A stretch of 40,257 nucleotides of DNA from Saprospiraceae bacterium (GTDB lineage Bacteria; Bacteroidota; Bacteroidia; Chitinophagales; Saprospiraceae): the NCBI GenBank assembly GCA_015490715.1, contig WFXH01000109.1:1-40257 (forward strand), given 5' to 3'. This document shows, one piece after another, positions 17,442-25,300 of this stretch. The notes beneath the pieces were generated by a model. It ran no database searches and was not told the DNA's origin. It saw only the letters and a list, made by a program, of their open reading frames with translations. The number at the start of each line of letters is the position of its first letter. The stretch's first letter is position 1. The translations under genes were made by a program, and so were the position numbers.

Positions 17442-18076
17442 TGCAATCCCAAGGAGAGAAGCATATTTGCATCGCCAGTGAGTCGTACATCATCCGACAG
17501 GGATTGCAGTCCATCATGCGGCAGAGCATTGCGGGTGAACTGCGCATACTCTTCGCGCTCGCTTTTGATGACGTCCTCGCCTATTTGCGCAATTACGAGG
17601 TAGACCTGTTGCTCATTTCCAACAAGCTCTTGCACGGCTCGCAAATCGCTTGGACCAAGTTTCGCTTCGAATTTTCGTACCTCAAAGTAGTCGTCCTCAT
17701 CGAAGATCGCGCACTGGCCGAAAAAATGCGCTATCCCTACGCCCGCACCATCGACCTCTACACTGGTGATGCAGAAATCCTCAGTCTGCTCAACGAATTG
17801 TATCCCACTATGCGTATCGGAGAGGCCAACAAGGATAAAACCAAACTGACCGAACGCGAGCGCGAAGTGTTGCGGCTCATGGTCAAGGGCTTGACGACTG
17901 CACAAATTGCCGAAACCCTCTACCTGAGCCCCTATACAGTGAGCACCCATCGCAAAAACATTCTCAACAAACTGAAGATCAAAACCATGGCGGGTTTGAC
18001 CGTCTACGCCGTCATGCAGGGCATTCTATCGATTCACGAAGTGGGAGAAGCCCTCGAAAAGGGCAAGAAACCCTAG
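17441..18076 (+). CDS. LuxR-family transcriptional regulator with degenerate receiver-like domain
   Basis: This 211-residue protein ends in a LuxR/NarL helix-turn-helix. LTEREREVLRLMVKGLTTAQ begins near residue 145, followed by ETLYLSPYTVSTHRKNILNK. The N-terminal half has the secondary-structure rhythm of a response-regulator receiver (HICIASESYIIRQGLQSIM, EVDLLLISNKLLHG, LKVVVLIED). Its acidic pocket reads ASE instead of the usual ADD, and the phosphoacceptor strand reads LLLISNK without an Asp. Phosphorylation is therefore unlikely. The longer frame from a TTG at 17438 adds one residue; the ATG at 17441 overlaps the hemerythrin stop and is preferred. I infer that it is controlled by its co-translated hemerythrin partner rather than by a histidine kinase. 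Targets are unknown; nearby hemW and the flanking promoters are candidates. Confidence 0.85.
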   Translation: MQSQGEKHICIASESYIIRQGLQSIMRQSIAGELRILFALAFDDVLAYLRNYEVDLLLISNKLLHGSQIAWTKFRFEFSYLKVVVLIEDRALAEKMRYPYARTIDLYTGDAEILSLLNELYPTMRIGEANKDKTKLTEREREVLRLMVKGLTTAQIAETLYLSPYTVSTHRKNILNKLKIKTMAGLTVYAVMQGILSIHEVGEALEKGKKP

Positions 18077-18450
18077 CCCCCGATGATATTTTTCAGCGCA
18101 TTGATTTGCTCTTTCCAATACTCCTTTTGATCCTCAATTTCATCTTCGTCGGCAAAATCGACGATGTTCAACACCGTGTCGTTGGTGATGGGCGATTTGT
18201 GAATGCGGATGTCCCAGTATTCCCCTTCGTCGGCATCTTCCCACTTAAAACGCAAATGCTGGTCGGGTTCGTTTTGCACCAGCTCGGCTACCTCTTCCGA
18301 ACCACTCCACCCAAAAATGTACTTGTTGCCTTCAATCTGCAAGGTGTCGCAAAACCACCGCGTCAACCCCGACGGAGTGGAAAAGTGCTCGTATATGATC
18401 GATGGGGAGGCTTTAAAGATAAACTCCATTTCAAACTGCTTTCGCGACAT
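18073..18450 (-). CDS. START-like/SRPBCC domain protein
   Basis: This 125-residue cytoplasmic protein is of the START-like (AHSA1-related) type common in Bacteroidota. MEFIFKASPSIIYEHFSTPSGLTRWFCDTL is the N-terminal part with the aromatic Trp. YIFGWSGSEEVAEL and LRFKWEDADEGEYWD are the central strands, and an acidic helix (DEDEIEDQKEYWKEQINALK) closes the cavity. The open frame runs further upstream to 18696, but the ATG at 18450 is where family similarity begins. The upstream part lies in the intergenic region and has no features. The gene converges on the LuxR gene with a 4-base overlap (18073-18076) and is divergent from hutU. Ligand and role are unknown. Confidence 0.82.
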   Translation of the reverse strand: MSRKQFEMEFIFKASPSIIYEHFSTPSGLTRWFCDTLQIEGNKYIFGWSGSEEVAELVQNEPDQHLRFKWEDADEGEYWDIRIHKSPITNDTVLNIVDFADEDEIEDQKEYWKEQINALKNIIGG

Positions 18451-18596
18451 AGAGCGACACTTTACGTAGGTGAAATACAAGTATACTACGAACGAATGCA
18501 GGTAAAATTGTATCTTCAATCGCAGAATTTTCACCACCGATTTCTTTGGAAAATTTCCTGCACTACAGAGTACAGATGGTGAGCATAGTTTTTCGT

Positions 18597-18632
18597 GTAT
18601 GAAATCGTGCGCCTTTGGGTATGAAATCGTGC
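18597..18632 (+). repeat. Tandem pair of GTATGAAATCGTGC repeats in the hutU upstream region
   Basis: GTATGAAATCGTGC occurs at 18597-18610 and again at 18619-18632, exactly 22 bases apart, about two helical turns. A weaker partial copy (GTGAAATTCC) follows near 18636. The pair lies about 37-72 bases upstream of the hutU -7 box and between two divergent genes, a sensible place for a dimeric regulator. Both copies match a 12-base motif dispersed in the window, so they may instead be two adjacent copies of that element. Confidence 0.6.
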
Positions 18633-18668
18633 ACCGTGAAATTCCCCAACCGTAACGCCGAATACCGT

Positions 18669-18676
18669 TAAATTTG
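18669..18676 (+). promoter_or_regulatory. -7 promoter element of hutU
   Basis: TAAATTTG matches TAnnTTTG exactly and lies 18 bases before the hutU ATG at 18695. The upstream TTG that opens the longer frame is inside this box, so that start is unlikely. No clear -33 TTTG is present, which would fit a promoter needing an activator bound at the upstream repeats. Confidence 0.55.
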
Positions 18677-18694
18677 TTCGTACAACCGAAGGCC

Positions 18695-20716
18695 ATGACT
18701 GTCGAAGCATTTCAAGAGCAAATACGTCAAGGAATACCAGACCAACTTCCTCCAAAAAAAAGCCGCGACCCAAACATACCCCATGCACCGATTCGGAATA
18801 TCGCCAACGTGCTGACGCCCGAAGAGAAACGTTTGGCCCTAAAAAACGCCCTGCGCTACTTTCCCGAAGCCTGGCATGCCGAACTTGCCGAGGAGTTTGC
18901 CGAAGAGCTCGAACAGTACGGGCGCATTTACATGTACCGTTTTATGCCCGATTACCCCATGTATGCGCGTCCCATCACCGAGTATCCCGCCCGTCATCCC
19001 CATCTGGCAGCCATCATGTTGATGATCCAAAACAACCTCGATCCCACCGTAGCCAAATTCCCGCAGGAACTCATCACCTACGGCGGCAACGGTGCCGTAT
19101 TTCAAAATTGGGCACAGTATATGTTGACCATGCAATACCTCTCCCAAATGGACGAACACCAGACGCTGGTGCTGTATTCGGGGCATCCACTGGGCGTCTT
19201 TCCCTCCCATCCCAGAGCACCTCGCGTCGTCGTCACCAACGGCATGATGGTACCCAACTACTCCAAAAAAGAACACTGGAACAAGTACAATGCCCTTGGC
19301 GTCACCCAGTACGGGCAAATGACAGCGGGATCTTTTATGTATATCGGTCCTCAGGGCATCGTACACGGCACCACGATCACGATCATGAATGCGGGCAGGC
19401 TCCGCGGATATGGAGACTCCCTTCAGGGGCGCTTATTTGTCTCCTCAGGGCTTGGCGGCATGTCGGGCGCTCAGGCCATAGCTGCTGAAATTGCAGGGGC
19501 CACAGCCATCATCGCCGAAGTAGACCGACGTGCCATCGACCAACGCATTCAAGACGGCTACATACGAAGAGAAAACGTCTACACCGATATCCATGAAGTA
19601 TTGCGCCGCGCCGTTGAAGAAAAGGAGCGCGCAAACGCCGTCAGCCTCATCTATCACGGCAATGTCGTCGACCTATGGGAGGCCCTCGTTCGGGAGGGAA
19701 TCACCCCCGAACTGGGCTCGGATCAAACATCGCTGCACAACGTCGAAGGGCTCGGTTATTGTCCCGTGGGATATACCTACGAAGAGGCGCAACAGCTGCT
19801 CCAGGACGACTATGAGGCTTTCATGCGAGCGGTGCGCCAATCACTGCGCAGACATGTCGATGCCATCAACCGTCTTGCCGAGCGCGGAATGTACTTTTGG
19901 GATTACGGCAACGCCTTTCTCTTAGAGGCAGGGCGAGCTGATGCCGATATCTGGCTCGACAAGAAGGCGGGTATCTACCGCTACAAATCGTATGTTGAAG
20001 ACATCATGGGGCCGATGTGTTTTGACCTGGGCTTTGGCCCCTTTCGATGGGTCTGCACCTCGGGACTGGTCGAAGACCTACAACGCACCGACGTGATCGC
20101 CCTTGCCGAAATGGAGGAGTTGCTGAAAGAAGCTCTCCCCGAGGCCAGGGGGCAATGGAGGGACAACATCCGATGGATCCAAACAGTGGGCGAACGCCTA
20201 CCCATCGTGGGTTCGAAGGCGCGCATACTCTATGCCGATGCCTTTGGCAGGATACGCATTGCTCATGCCTTCAATCGCGCCATCCGAAAGGGCATCATCC
20301 GAGGCCCCATCGTCCTGGGAAGGGATCATCACGACGTATCCGGTACCGATAGTCCCTATCGCGAGACCAGCAACATCTACGACGGCAGCCGCTTTACCGC
20401 AGATATGTCCGTGCACAACGTCATTGGCGATGCGTTTCGCGGAGCTACATGGGTATCCCTTCATAACGGTGGTGGCGTGGGCTGGGGTGAAGCCATCAAC
20501 GGAGGCTTCGGACTGGTACTGGATGGCAGCGATGCCGCCGAGGAAAACCTCCAGCAAATGCTCTTCTGGGATGTGGCTAACGGCATCGCACGGCGCGCAT
20601 GGGCGCGCAACCCCAACGCATTGCGCACAGCGCAACAACTCCTGGCCAAAACACCTGCACTGCGACTAACTATCCCCCACCTCGCCGACGATGCACTGCT
20701 GAAAAACTACTTTTAA
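18695..20716 (+). CDS. hutU: Urocanate hydratase (long form)
   Basis: Urocanase adds water to urocanate to give imidazolone propionate, the second step of histidine degradation, using NAD+ as an electrophile. The ATG at 18695 gives 673 residues, the long form seen in Bacteroidota and some other phyla (the enteric form is about 555). Recognisable parts are YGGNGAVFQNWAQYMLTMQY, VVVTNGMMVPNYS, TAGSFMYIGPQGIVHGTT, the NAD-binding SSGLGGMSGAQAIAAEIAGA, ELGSDQTSLHNVEGLGYCPV, and the C-terminal DHHDVSGTDSPYRETSNIYD and HNGGGVGWGEAINGGFG. No other hut gene is in the window, so histidine degradation must be encoded elsewhere. Upstream lie a -7 box and a pair of direct repeats. Confidence 0.95.
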   Translation: MTVEAFQEQIRQGIPDQLPPKKSRDPNIPHAPIRNIANVLTPEEKRLALKNALRYFPEAWHAELAEEFAEELEQYGRIYMYRFMPDYPMYARPITEYPARHPHLAAIMLMIQNNLDPTVAKFPQELITYGGNGAVFQNWAQYMLTMQYLSQMDEHQTLVLYSGHPLGVFPSHPRAPRVVVTNGMMVPNYSKKEHWNKYNALGVTQYGQMTAGSFMYIGPQGIVHGTTITIMNAGRLRGYGDSLQGRLFVSSGLGGMSGAQAIAAEIAGATAIIAEVDRRAIDQRIQDGYIRRENVYTDIHEVLRRAVEEKERANAVSLIYHGNVVDLWEALVREGITPELGSDQTSLHNVEGLGYCPVGYTYEEAQQLLQDDYEAFMRAVRQSLRRHVDAINRLAERGMYFWDYGNAFLLEAGRADADIWLDKKAGIYRYKSYVEDIMGPMCFDLGFGPFRWVCTSGLVEDLQRTDVIALAEMEELLKEALPEARGQWRDNIRWIQTVGERLPIVGSKARILYADAFGRIRIAHAFNRAIRKGIIRGPIVLGRDHHDVSGTDSPYRETSNIYDGSRFTADMSVHNVIGDAFRGATWVSLHNGGGVGWGEAINGGFGLVLDGSDAAEENLQQMLFWDVANGIARRAWARNPNALRTAQQLLAKTPALRLTIPHLADDALLKNYF

Positions 20717-20726
20717 GCACTCGGAG

Positions 20727-20757
20727 TTTGTCCAACAAGTAAAATTCCTTACTTTTG
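20727..20757 (+). promoter_or_regulatory. Bacteroidota-type promoter of the CBS-domain gene
   Basis: TTTG at 20727-20730 and TACTTTTG at 20750-20757 match the -33 and -7 elements, with the typical 19-base spacer. The ATG follows 17 bases after the -7 box, so the leader is only about 10 bases. This is the best two-part promoter in the window. Confidence 0.75.
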
Positions 20758-20773
20758 TCCAAAATTGCCGTCC

Positions 20774-21169
20774 ATGAACGAACCGCTAAAAGAAATCATG
20801 ACCACGGAGCTGATCACCATCGCTCCCGATACGCCACTCAAAAAGGCCAGAGAGATACTCGGCACCTATCGAATCCACCACCTGCCCATCGTCAATGAGA
20901 ACAACGTTCTCCTCGGCCTGGTCACCACATGGGATTTATTTAAGCTGGAGATGTCCCCTGCCGAATACGCCGATATTCCCGTCAGCGAAATCATGACCAC
21001 ACACCTCGCCGTCTTAGGGCCCGAAGACAAAATTGGCTCCGCAGCCGAACTCTTCTTAGAACACCTCTTCCAAGCAGTGCCCATCGTTGACGAAGACCGT
21101 CATCTGCTCGGTATCGTCACCATGTTTGATATCCTTAAATTCTGCTTCTACAAGACGTACGACTATTGA
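20774..21169 (+). CDS. CBS-domain pair protein
   Basis: This 131-residue protein consists of two CBS domains and little else. The first (about 5-58) contains EIMTTELITIAPDTPLKKA, HHLPIVNENNVLLGLVTTWD; the second (about 68-125) contains EIMTTHLAVLGPEDKIGSAA and QAVPIVDEDRHLLGIVTMFD. CBS pairs (Bateman modules) bind adenosine nucleotides and regulate partner proteins. The frame extends to a TTG at 20765, but the ATG at 20774 is a better start because the promoter places transcription initiation near there. It follows hutU by 57 bases with its own promoter. The partner is unknown. Confidence 0.88.
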   Translation: MNEPLKEIMTTELITIAPDTPLKKAREILGTYRIHHLPIVNENNVLLGLVTTWDLFKLEMSPAEYADIPVSEIMTTHLAVLGPEDKIGSAAELFLEHLFQAVPIVDEDRHLLGIVTMFDILKFCFYKTYDY

Positions 21170-21219
21170 TCACCTAAACCATCTCTCTTTGCCTTAGGGC
21201 TTTCTATTGATACCTCTAA

Positions 21220-22137
21220 CTAAGAGGATATCAACGCTTCTGGTATAGGGGTGCGTTTTCGATCGATATCCTGCCATGCATCACCATGGGCTCGTAGCCA
21301 CTGCGGCACAGTGGCAATCGTAAATTCCATCGGAGAGGTCAGGTCGGCCAACACCTCCCAAGGCAAGGGCATGCTCACCGTCGCTGCCTCGGTGGCCCGC
21401 GTACTATAGGGCGCTACGACCGACTGCATCGGGTGATTGCGATATACATCGATCAACAACTGCCCCTGTCGTTTTCCCAACCGACGCTCCGTGGTGGTGT
21501 TTGCCACCTTCTTGATGGTCAGCTCAGCAATTTTAAACGCCGCCCCAAATACGTGCTGAAAACTGTATCGCGGCTGGATGGGACAAAAGATGTGTACGCC
21601 CTTCTTCCCTGAGGTCTTCACATAAGGGCTCAAACCGTACGCTTTTAAAATATCGCGCAAGACCAACGCCACTTCTACCGAAAGCCGAAAAGCATCTTCG
21701 ATTTTATACCCCTCCTCCAACGGCGGGTCGAGATCGAAAATCACAAAGTCGGGACGATAAAAATGCGGCGCTCGTACAGGCATCATGTGCAACTCCAGCG
21801 TGTCGATATTGACCAAATACAACAGATCGCGAAGCCCTTCTAATACGATGTATTCCGCCTTTTTGTGAATTCCCAGTTCAACCGAACGAATAAAATCCGG
21901 TGCACCTGCGGGTCTGTTGCGCTGAAAGAATGCAATCCCAGGCCAACCCTCTACAAATCGCTTGAGTATCACCGGCCGCCCCGAAATATGAGGCTGCATG
22001 AAATCGTAGATTTCATAATAATATTCGGCCACTTCCAATTTGGTATACCCCTTGGTCTTGTACAAGACCTTTTCGGGATGGGTCAACCATTCGACTGACG
22101 GACCTAAGATTTGATATAATCGCTCTTTGCTGTACAC
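21220..22137 (-). CDS. Stand-alone LigD-type polymerase/primase domain
   Basis: This 305-residue protein is the polymerase (archaeo-eukaryotic primase) domain of LigD without its ligase or phosphoesterase domains. Diagnostic parts are HPEKVLYKTKGYTKLEVAEYY near the N-terminus, SGRPVILKRFVEGWPG, FDLDPP (catalytic Asp135 and Asp137), TSGKKGVHIF (175-184, the nucleotide-binding SGxKGxH), LLIDVYRNHP (with the third metal ligand Asp230) and VVAPYSTRATEAATVSMPLP. Such domains fill gaps and add ribonucleotides during Ku-dependent end joining. No Ku or ATP-dependent ligase is in the window. The start is GTG at 22137. Its stop converges on the CBS gene. Confidence 0.88.
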   Translation of the reverse strand: MYSKERLYQILGPSVEWLTHPEKVLYKTKGYTKLEVAEYYYEIYDFMQPHISGRPVILKRFVEGWPGIAFFQRNRPAGAPDFIRSVELGIHKKAEYIVLEGLRDLLYLVNIDTLELHMMPVRAPHFYRPDFVIFDLDPPLEEGYKIEDAFRLSVEVALVLRDILKAYGLSPYVKTSGKKGVHIFCPIQPRYSFQHVFGAAFKIAELTIKKVANTTTERRLGKRQGQLLIDVYRNHPMQSVVAPYSTRATEAATVSMPLPWEVLADLTSPMEFTIATVPQWLRAHGDAWQDIDRKRTPIPEALISS

Positions 22138-22263
22138 GTCGCTAAGGACAACGGGTTAGTGTATTAGTGTATAAAATACTCGTCCAACGTAGACTCTTTC
22201 ACGCGATAACTCTACAAGGGAAGAATTTTCATCGTATAAAATAGTACATCGAGAAATAGACAA

Positions 22264-22288
22264 AAAGGCGGGTACGACACCCGCCTTT
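22264..22288 (-). terminator. Rho-independent terminator of the giant surface protein gene
   Basis: A perfect 10-base-pair stem (AAAGGCGGGT with ACCCGCCTTT) around a 5-base loop lies 42 bases beyond the stop of the giant gene. On the minus strand the stem is followed by further T residues (CTTTTTG). On the plus strand the T-run is shorter, so minus-strand use is favoured. Confidence 0.85.
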
Positions 22289-22330
22289 CTACCTCCTGTA
22301 CTTAACCCACTTTTTCGTTTATAGTCATCG

Positions 22331-25300
22331 TCACCGCTGAACGACGAAGCGTACGGTACGGCTCTGGCTACCGTCGCTGACGCGCAATTCATAGACCCCA
22401 ACAGGCAGGTAACGCACTGGAATGGTGAGTACTCTATTTCCCTTGAGATATTGCTCTTCGGCCGAATGGTACACGCGCTTTCCCTTGGTATCGAAGAGGT
22501 CAATCGTGAGGCGGCTTTCACGTCTGGTGTAGAGGTAAATAGATGCCTTGTCCCTGATGGGATTGGGACGTACCTCGACACTCAAATCATCCTCATTGCT
22601 TGGCCCCGGCACGTAAATACGCACCTCATCGGAATAATTTATCTTGCCCTGACCTTCGTGCATCTTCAGTCGGTAGATGTAGAGGCCCTCTCGACCGATG
22701 TCGTAGTCGTCGTAGCTGCACTTATGGAGACAGGTATCACCGCTCCACTCTCGAAGTACGGTAAATGTCTCCTCCGACTGATGACGTCGCTCTAAGGCAT
22801 AACTCAACAAGTCTTTTTGGTCGAAGAGCTCCCATTGGAGGACATTGTGATCTATTTCATGCCAGCCGGTAAATTGTTTGATCTCTACGGCCAGCACTCC
22901 GTAGACCAAACCGACATCGTAATGGGGATTGTATTCACCGGGTCGGACATTGACCAAGTCGGTAGTACCGGTTCCGTATCGATTGGTCACATCGCTATTG
23001 CGCGTGTCATCACTCAGCGAGGGCCCGTTGGTAAAGGCGTACCCCGCAGGTGGAATGAATTTCAAGTAACATCGCCGTGGTGGTATGCCCTTTAACATGT
23101 ACTCACCCTTGTCGTCGGTTGTGGTTTCGCAAATCATTTGGTGCTGCACGTTGTACGCGCGTACGATCACGCCTTTTACAGGGGGCTCGCCGGGATCTTG
23201 GAGGCCGTTTTCATTGGCATCAAACCAGACGAAATTGCCGACGCGGGCTTCGAGGTAGAGGCCTACGTCGATATCATCGCGCACATCCCCACTTTCAAGC
23301 TCCACGACGTGGGAGCTATTCGATCCATTGCTGTGGTCGAGGTCCGAATCAAAGTTTCTATCCCTACCCTGGTGCGGCAAGGTGGAGACCATGCCATTGG
23401 GCATACGCACTTTGATGTAATACTGCCCCGGCGGCAAGCAGACCTCCCAATAACCATCATTACTCGCAATCGTGGGGTGGCCGCGCGTGTAGACAACCTT
23501 CACGAGTCTATCCGTCTGGGCATCGTAGATGGCTATACGCACGCCGTTGATGCCATTTTCACCGGGATCTTGTACTCCATTGGCATTGAGATCGAGCCAA
23601 ACGACATCGCCGAGCTTTGCACAGCGATAGAGCCCGAGGTCCCACGACATATCGGCCATCAGCGGTGGAACGAAAAAGATCGATGTCGTGCCAAAGCCGT
23701 GTCCTCCGTCGACATCACTGTCCATTTGATCGTCTGTACCCTGATTGGCTTTGGTGATCGACCATCCTGCCGGCACGTCAAATTTCAAATAATAATCGCC
23801 TGGCACGATATCCGTAAACTCGTAATGGCCCTGTGGATCAGTGACCGTCACGGCTACGAGGTTGCCGTCAGCGGCATACAAATACACTGTTACACCCGGT
23901 AGACCGGGTTCATCGGGCTGCTGGAGACCATCGCCATTGATGTCTTCCCAAACATAATCGCCTAAGCTGGAAAGCCCGACTAATCCGGCATCGTAATCCA
24001 TGTAGCTCTGCCCAATCTGCAAGGTCACCGCAGGTCCCTGACCAAAGGAGTCTACATCGCTGTCCTTGGCCTCCACCGTCGCATCGGGCAGGGTCCACTC
24101 CATCTGCTGCATGCTTGTCGGAGGTTCGAAGGTCAAGTAATACGACTCATCAAACATCAATAGGTCAAAGAGGTAGTATCCATTAGCATCGGTGGTATCC
24201 ACCGCGATGAGCACACCGGTGCTATCCCACACGCGGACGATGACGCCTTCTACACCTGGCTCGTCGGGATCCTGGACGCCATCGCCGTCGTAATCGTACC
24301 ACACATAGTCGCCGAGCTTCGGATACACGGCGGATGAGGAAGGATCGTGATCGTCTTCGTCTTCCCCTTTGTGGAGGTAATCACCCGTGATCATGTCGTC
24401 CATATTGCTGCCCGGCATGACGCTCTGCTCATGCGGAGCATTGGACCCCGGACGACTGTCGGATTCGAAGTGGGAAATAGAAAGCCATTTCGAAGTATCG
24501 AGGCCATTTCTGCAATCCAGACAGGGCAGCTCGATACTGTAGATTTCCGCATAATTGATCCAGGAGTATATGTCCGGATCCTGAGGCATCTGGACCCGCA
24601 GTTTTATCTCCACACTAAAGCTATCGCCGTGTTGGAGATGGCCCGTATAGGTATACATTGGGCCCTTGGGCGTCATGGTCCACCCGGGGTTGAGCGTCGG
24701 ATCAAAGACGTAGCCCTCCGGCACATAGTCGACGATGGTGACACGCATCTGTGGACATTGTTGTTCAAATACTTCTTTTGTTAGGGTAAAACTGCTCCCC
24801 AAAGGATTATTGTATTCAGGTATGCACTCATAACACGGTGCACTGCCCTGATTGTACACACTGATGCGATAGCGAATGACGGATCCCACCTGAACGTTGG
24901 CACGATAGGGAATCATCTTTTTGCGCAGGGCCAAATCGAGCACCGATACGTAGACGGGGTCGTGATCGTCTTCATCGCCAGCGGGATCGTCCTCGCCCGG
25001 CTGAGCCTTCCCGTGTCCCGTCAATTTGTTATCCGATCGACCTCGCGGCACGCCACCGCCGTCGTTGTCTTTATCGCTGTCGGGTTGACTGTCAATATCG
25101 CTTTGGGTACCGCCGAGCGTATCGGTAAAGGAAGCGATTTCGAAGTAGCTCGTCCAATCACTCCCCGGCTGCGCTTTAAGCTCAATGTGTAGGTTTTCAC
25201 ACCGACCGGGGTAAATGCGCTTGGGCAATACATAGGTGGCTGTACGCGAAATTCCGTCCCATTGCCACTGAGCATTAGCAGTCGGATCAAAGTACATTCC

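Noticed and set aside
21207-21234. Imperfect hairpin TTGATACCTCT/AGAGG-A-TATCAA between the CBS and LigD-type genes as a bidirectional terminator
   Set aside because: The stem has a bulge, is AT-rich at its base, overlaps the LigD-type stop codon and has no T-run on either side.
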